This document shows positions 62,006-64,000 of a stretch of DNA of 64,000 nucleotides, piece after piece. The stretch lies in contig JASLHI010000019.1 in NCBI GenBank assembly GCA_030149815.1, forward strand, positions 62,001 to 126,000. The letters run 5' to 3'. Every line of letters begins with the position of its first letter. Position 1 is the first letter of the stretch. The notes under the pieces are model-generated. The model made no database searches, was not told where the DNA came from, and saw only the letters and a program-made list of their open reading frames with translations. This stretch comes from Aquirhabdus sp. Its GTDB lineage: Bacteria; Pseudomonadota; Gammaproteobacteria; Pseudomonadales; Moraxellaceae. Made by a program: the position numbers and the translations under genes.

Positions 62006-62629
62006 TTAGAAGTGGTAAGAAACACCAGCTTTTGCAACTGGGTACCAGCGATAGCGGTCACCCAATACAACTTCATTACCCAAACCGTCTTCAGCTTTGA
62101 TCTTACCATTGTAGATCGCGCCGAGATCAAGGTTTACACCCCAATGAGCATTGATCTTCGGAGCGATACCAAAGCCTAGGTATGGATCAACTGCTGGACC
62201 TGTTGATACTTTACCAACTTGAGCACCAGTAGTTTTATCAGCTAAACGGAAAGCACTATCTTGAATGTATGTACCGAATTGCAAGTTTACAGCATTCAGA
62301 TATTGCTGAGTGAATGGAGAATATTTGATCACTACAGAAGTATTTTCTAGTTGGCTATAGTTTGTTTTAAATTTACCAACGCCAGCAATACTAATTGAGT
62401 CGCCGTGAACGTTTGGAACGCTACCGCCAGCCCAACCGATATTTAAACTTGTATTAGAGGTTACATCATAACCAAAGTTTACACCGTAACCCGTCGTACC
62501 AGCTTCAACACCAACAGACACGTTAGACAATGACAGCGCTGGGTCACCAAGAAGTGAAGGACCTTGTGCAAAAGTAGAACCTGCTGCGAAAACAGCTGCA
62601 GTAACAGCGAGAATACGAAGAGTCTTCAT
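62006..62629 (-). CDS. outer-membrane beta-barrel protein
   Basis: 207 aa. Signal peptide (cleavage after STFA), alternating hydrophobic beta strands throughout and a terminal Phe (AKAGVSYHF), the sign of BAM-inserted outer-membrane proteins. Size and Gly/Asn content fit an OmpW-like or small 8-strand barrel; the OmpW motif is not clear, so I leave the family open. Strongly expressed genes often have this AGGAATAACT leader, seen just before the ATG. Confidence 0.85.
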   Translation of the reverse strand: MKTLRILAVTAAVFAAGSTFAQGPSLLGDPALSLSNVSVGVEAGTTGYGVNFGYDVTSNTSLNIGWAGGSVPNVHGDSISIAGVGKFKTNYSQLENTSVVIKYSPFTQQYLNAVNLQFGTYIQDSAFRLADKTTGAQVGKVSTGPAVDPYLGFGIAPKINAHWGVNLDLGAIYNGKIKAEDGLGNEVVLGDRYRWYPVAKAGVSYHF

Positions 62630-62978
62630 AGTTATTCCTCAATTTTATATATGGAACACAATATGGAACAGAATGTTCCTGTGATTATCATTAAAACATA
62701 ATTTGAAACATTTTTGCATCATCTGAAATTAGTTGCATTGCTGAATTTGTGTAAGATTTTGGATGGCACGTAAGTCAAAAAACAAAATAGTCATTTAAAT
62801 TCAACAATTAACCAAACAAACAAAACCCTTTTGCGTTACAAAATGGTTACATTTCAATGCCTCTCACGTATGAAAGTCACCCAAACATTATATGCCTTTT
62901 TCAAATTTTACCGATATTTTCAGTGAGAGTTTGCAAAAACCACTATGCGAATTAGACTCGCATCCGTACAATACATCC
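62630..62978. other. divergent promoter region between OMP gene and the ahcY riboswitch
   Basis: 349 bases without an ORF; AT-rich. It must hold the OMP promoter. A weak rightward promoter TTGCAA (62931-62936), 16 bases, TAGACT (62953-62958) would start transcription shortly before the riboswitch. Confidence 0.45.
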
Positions 62979-63146
62979 ACCGAGGGATGCTGCAACAGAA
63001 ATATGTGACTGAGTGAAATCGATGATGACCCAAAATCATCCTCAATAACTCACCACTCTTAAACTTCTGCTAGGCTCGGTACGTCGCTCCTACTTAAATG
63101 CCATTATGTTGGGCATTAAGTCATCTTATATAAAGCAACGGCATCC
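62979..63146 (+). promoter_or_regulatory. S-adenosylhomocysteine (SAH) riboswitch
   Basis: All consensus elements are present. P1: ACCGAG (62979-62984) with CTCGGT (63075-63080). P2: CAGAA (62996-63000) with TTCTG (63065-63069), extended by a GATGAT/ATCATC hairpin. Pseudoknot: GGATGC (62985-62990) with GCATCC (63141-63146), flanked by the conserved TGCAAC (62991-62996) and GCAACG (63135-63140). P4-region hairpin: CTTAAATGCC / GGGCATTAAG (63093-63120). SAH binding turns the downstream ahcY on, so the cell clears SAH when it builds up. Confidence 0.95.
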
Positions 63147-63158
63147 GCGAACTTAAGT

Positions 63159-63172
63159 GATCTAAGGAGATC
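63159..63172 (+). promoter_or_regulatory. hairpin presenting the ahcY Shine-Dalgarno
   Basis: GATCT (63159-63163) and AGATC (63168-63172) pair around AAGG, so the ribosome site AAGGAGA lies partly in the loop. It may make ahcY translation depend on riboswitch folding. Confidence 0.5.
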
Positions 63173-63175
63173 CTC

Positions 63176-64000
63176 ATGAACGCGGTGGTCAATACTCACG
63201 ACTATAAAGTCGCAGACATTAAACTTGCTGACTTTGGTCGCAAAGAAATTCTTCTCGCTGAATCTGAAATGCCAGCTCTCATGGGCTTGCGTCGTCGTTA
63301 TGCTGCGGCAAAACCACTGGCAGGCGCAAAAATTCTCGGTTGTATTCACATGACAATTCAAACCGCAGTGCTCATCGAGACACTGGTTGATTTGGGTGCT
63401 GAAGTACGCTGGACATCATGTAATATTTTCTCAACACAAGATCACGCTGCTGCTGCAATTGCTGCTAGCGGAACACCTGTGTTTGCTTGGAAAGGCGAAA
63501 CTGAAGAAGAATACTGGTGGTGTATCGAACAACAACTTCATGTTAATGGCGAACTATGGCAAGCCAACATGATTTTGGACGATGGCGGCGACCTCACAGG
63601 TGTTGTTCATGACAAATACCCACAACTTCTTGCAAACATTCATGGTGTGACAGAAGAAACCACAACTGGTGTTGCACGCTTGTTCGAAATGTGGAAAGAC
63701 GGTTCACTTAAAATTCCAGCTGTGAACGTCAATGATGCTGTCACTAAGTCAAAAAACGATAACAAATACGGCTGCCGTCATTCACTGAATGATGCAATTA
63801 AACGCGGTACAGACATGTTACTCGCTGGTCGCCGCGCACTTGTTATCGGTTACGGAGATGTGGGTAAAGGTTCAGCACAATCATTACGCCAAGAAGGCAT
63901 GATTGTACGCGTGACTGAAATCGATCCAATTTGCGCAATGCAGGCCTGCATGGATGGTTATGAAGTTGTTTCTGCGTATAAAAATGGCGTCGTGACTGGT
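63176..64000 (+). CDS. ahcY: adenosylhomocysteinase, N-terminal part (cut by window end)
   Basis: 275 codons are in the window and the frame is open at the right edge. AAGGAGA precedes ATG 63176. Hydrolyses S-adenosylhomocysteine to adenosine and homocysteine, keeping methylation reactions running. Recognisable segments: ADIKLADFGRKEILLAESEM, MTIQTAVLIETL, SCNIFSTQDHAAAAI, the catalytic ILDDGGDLTG region and NKYGCRHSLNDAIKR, with VIGYGDVGKGSA as the NAD-binding loop. Controlled by the SAH riboswitch directly upstream. Confidence 0.97.
   Translation, partial: MNAVVNTHDYKVADIKLADFGRKEILLAESEMPALMGLRRRYAAAKPLAGAKILGCIHMTIQTAVLIETLVDLGAEVRWTSCNIFSTQDHAAAAIAASGTPVFAWKGETEEEYWWCIEQQLHVNGELWQANMILDDGGDLTGVVHDKYPQLLANIHGVTEETTTGVARLFEMWKDGSLKIPAVNVNDAVTKSKNDNKYGCRHSLNDAIKRGTDMLLAGRRALVIGYGDVGKGSAQSLRQEGMIVRVTEIDPICAMQACMDGYEVVSAYKNGVVTG

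Noticed and set aside
1..64000. CRISPR arrays, insertion sequences, integrases, prophage or toxin-antitoxin modules
   Set aside because: No regularly spaced direct repeats, transposase or integrase motifs, or paired small toxin/antitoxin genes were found.

Overview
The window reads as an ordinary chromosomal segment of a gammaproteobacterium of Moraxellaceae (Acinetobacter-like) type. The main clues are the alaS-lysC-csrA block, prmB/aroC/MFS and pyrC-rnt gene pairs, the pabC-mltG-tmk operon, hemP, and protein sequences close to that group. The species cannot be named from sequence alone. I see no insertion sequence, integrase, prophage, CRISPR array or rRNA operon. There is one tRNA gene, and both edges cut a gene (a gamma-glutamyltransferase on the left, ahcY on the right).

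Layout. 1-4.2 kb: ggt tail, an AT-rich lipoprotein gene, ilvA, a DUF7079-like gene and a SlyD-type FKBP. 4.3-9.5 kb: comEA, then a MaoC hydratase, a long FabG4-type ketoreductase and a divergent thiolase; together these three can supply the reductase, hydratase and thiolase steps of a fatty-acyl cycle. 9.6-16.1 kb: a Fur-box-controlled hemP, then a leftward series with an MFS transporter, aroC, a secreted protein with two tandem repeats, prmB and a CarF/PEDS1-like lipid desaturase. 16.4-24.3 kb: alaS, lysC, csrA, a lipase-like hydrolase, a YdcF protein and murB. 24.5-33.7 kb: aldehyde dehydrogenase, argG, a diguanylate cyclase, pyrC, rnt, a Pif1-like helicase and nnrD. 33.8-41.5 kb: tRNA-Glu, a MerR regulator facing its probable target gene across a textbook operator, an MgtC/DUF4010 membrane protein, radA, a Tim44-like protein and htpG. 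41.5-53.2 kb: DUF1963, gloA-ampG, a HugZ-like protein, a Lon-like AAA protease with unusual tails, a second diguanylate cyclase, grxD, argD, and an intergenic region that looks like an unassigned structured small RNA gene. 53.2-64 kb: trmL, a monomer-type ATP sulfurylase, rlmM, DUF3465, a Fur-box DUF4198 gene, a chromosomal class A beta-lactamase sitting at the end of the pabC-mltG-tmk operon, an outer-membrane beta-barrel protein, and an S-adenosylhomocysteine riboswitch in front of ahcY.

The observations most worth following are: the approximately 220-nt candidate ncRNA at 52567-52787 with extended -10 promoter and terminator; the tandem-duplicated secreted protein lying between prmB and aroC; the MerR/membrane-protein pair with a 19-bp promoter spacer; the bacterial plasmalogen-desaturase-like protein; the enlarged SAH riboswitch with a hairpin presenting the ahcY Shine-Dalgarno; the thiolase with an Ala/Pro/Lys-rich extension and a second start site; and the beta-lactamase in the tmk operon. 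Short palindromic AGCTTGTCGAA/TTCGACAAGCT elements are scattered between genes.
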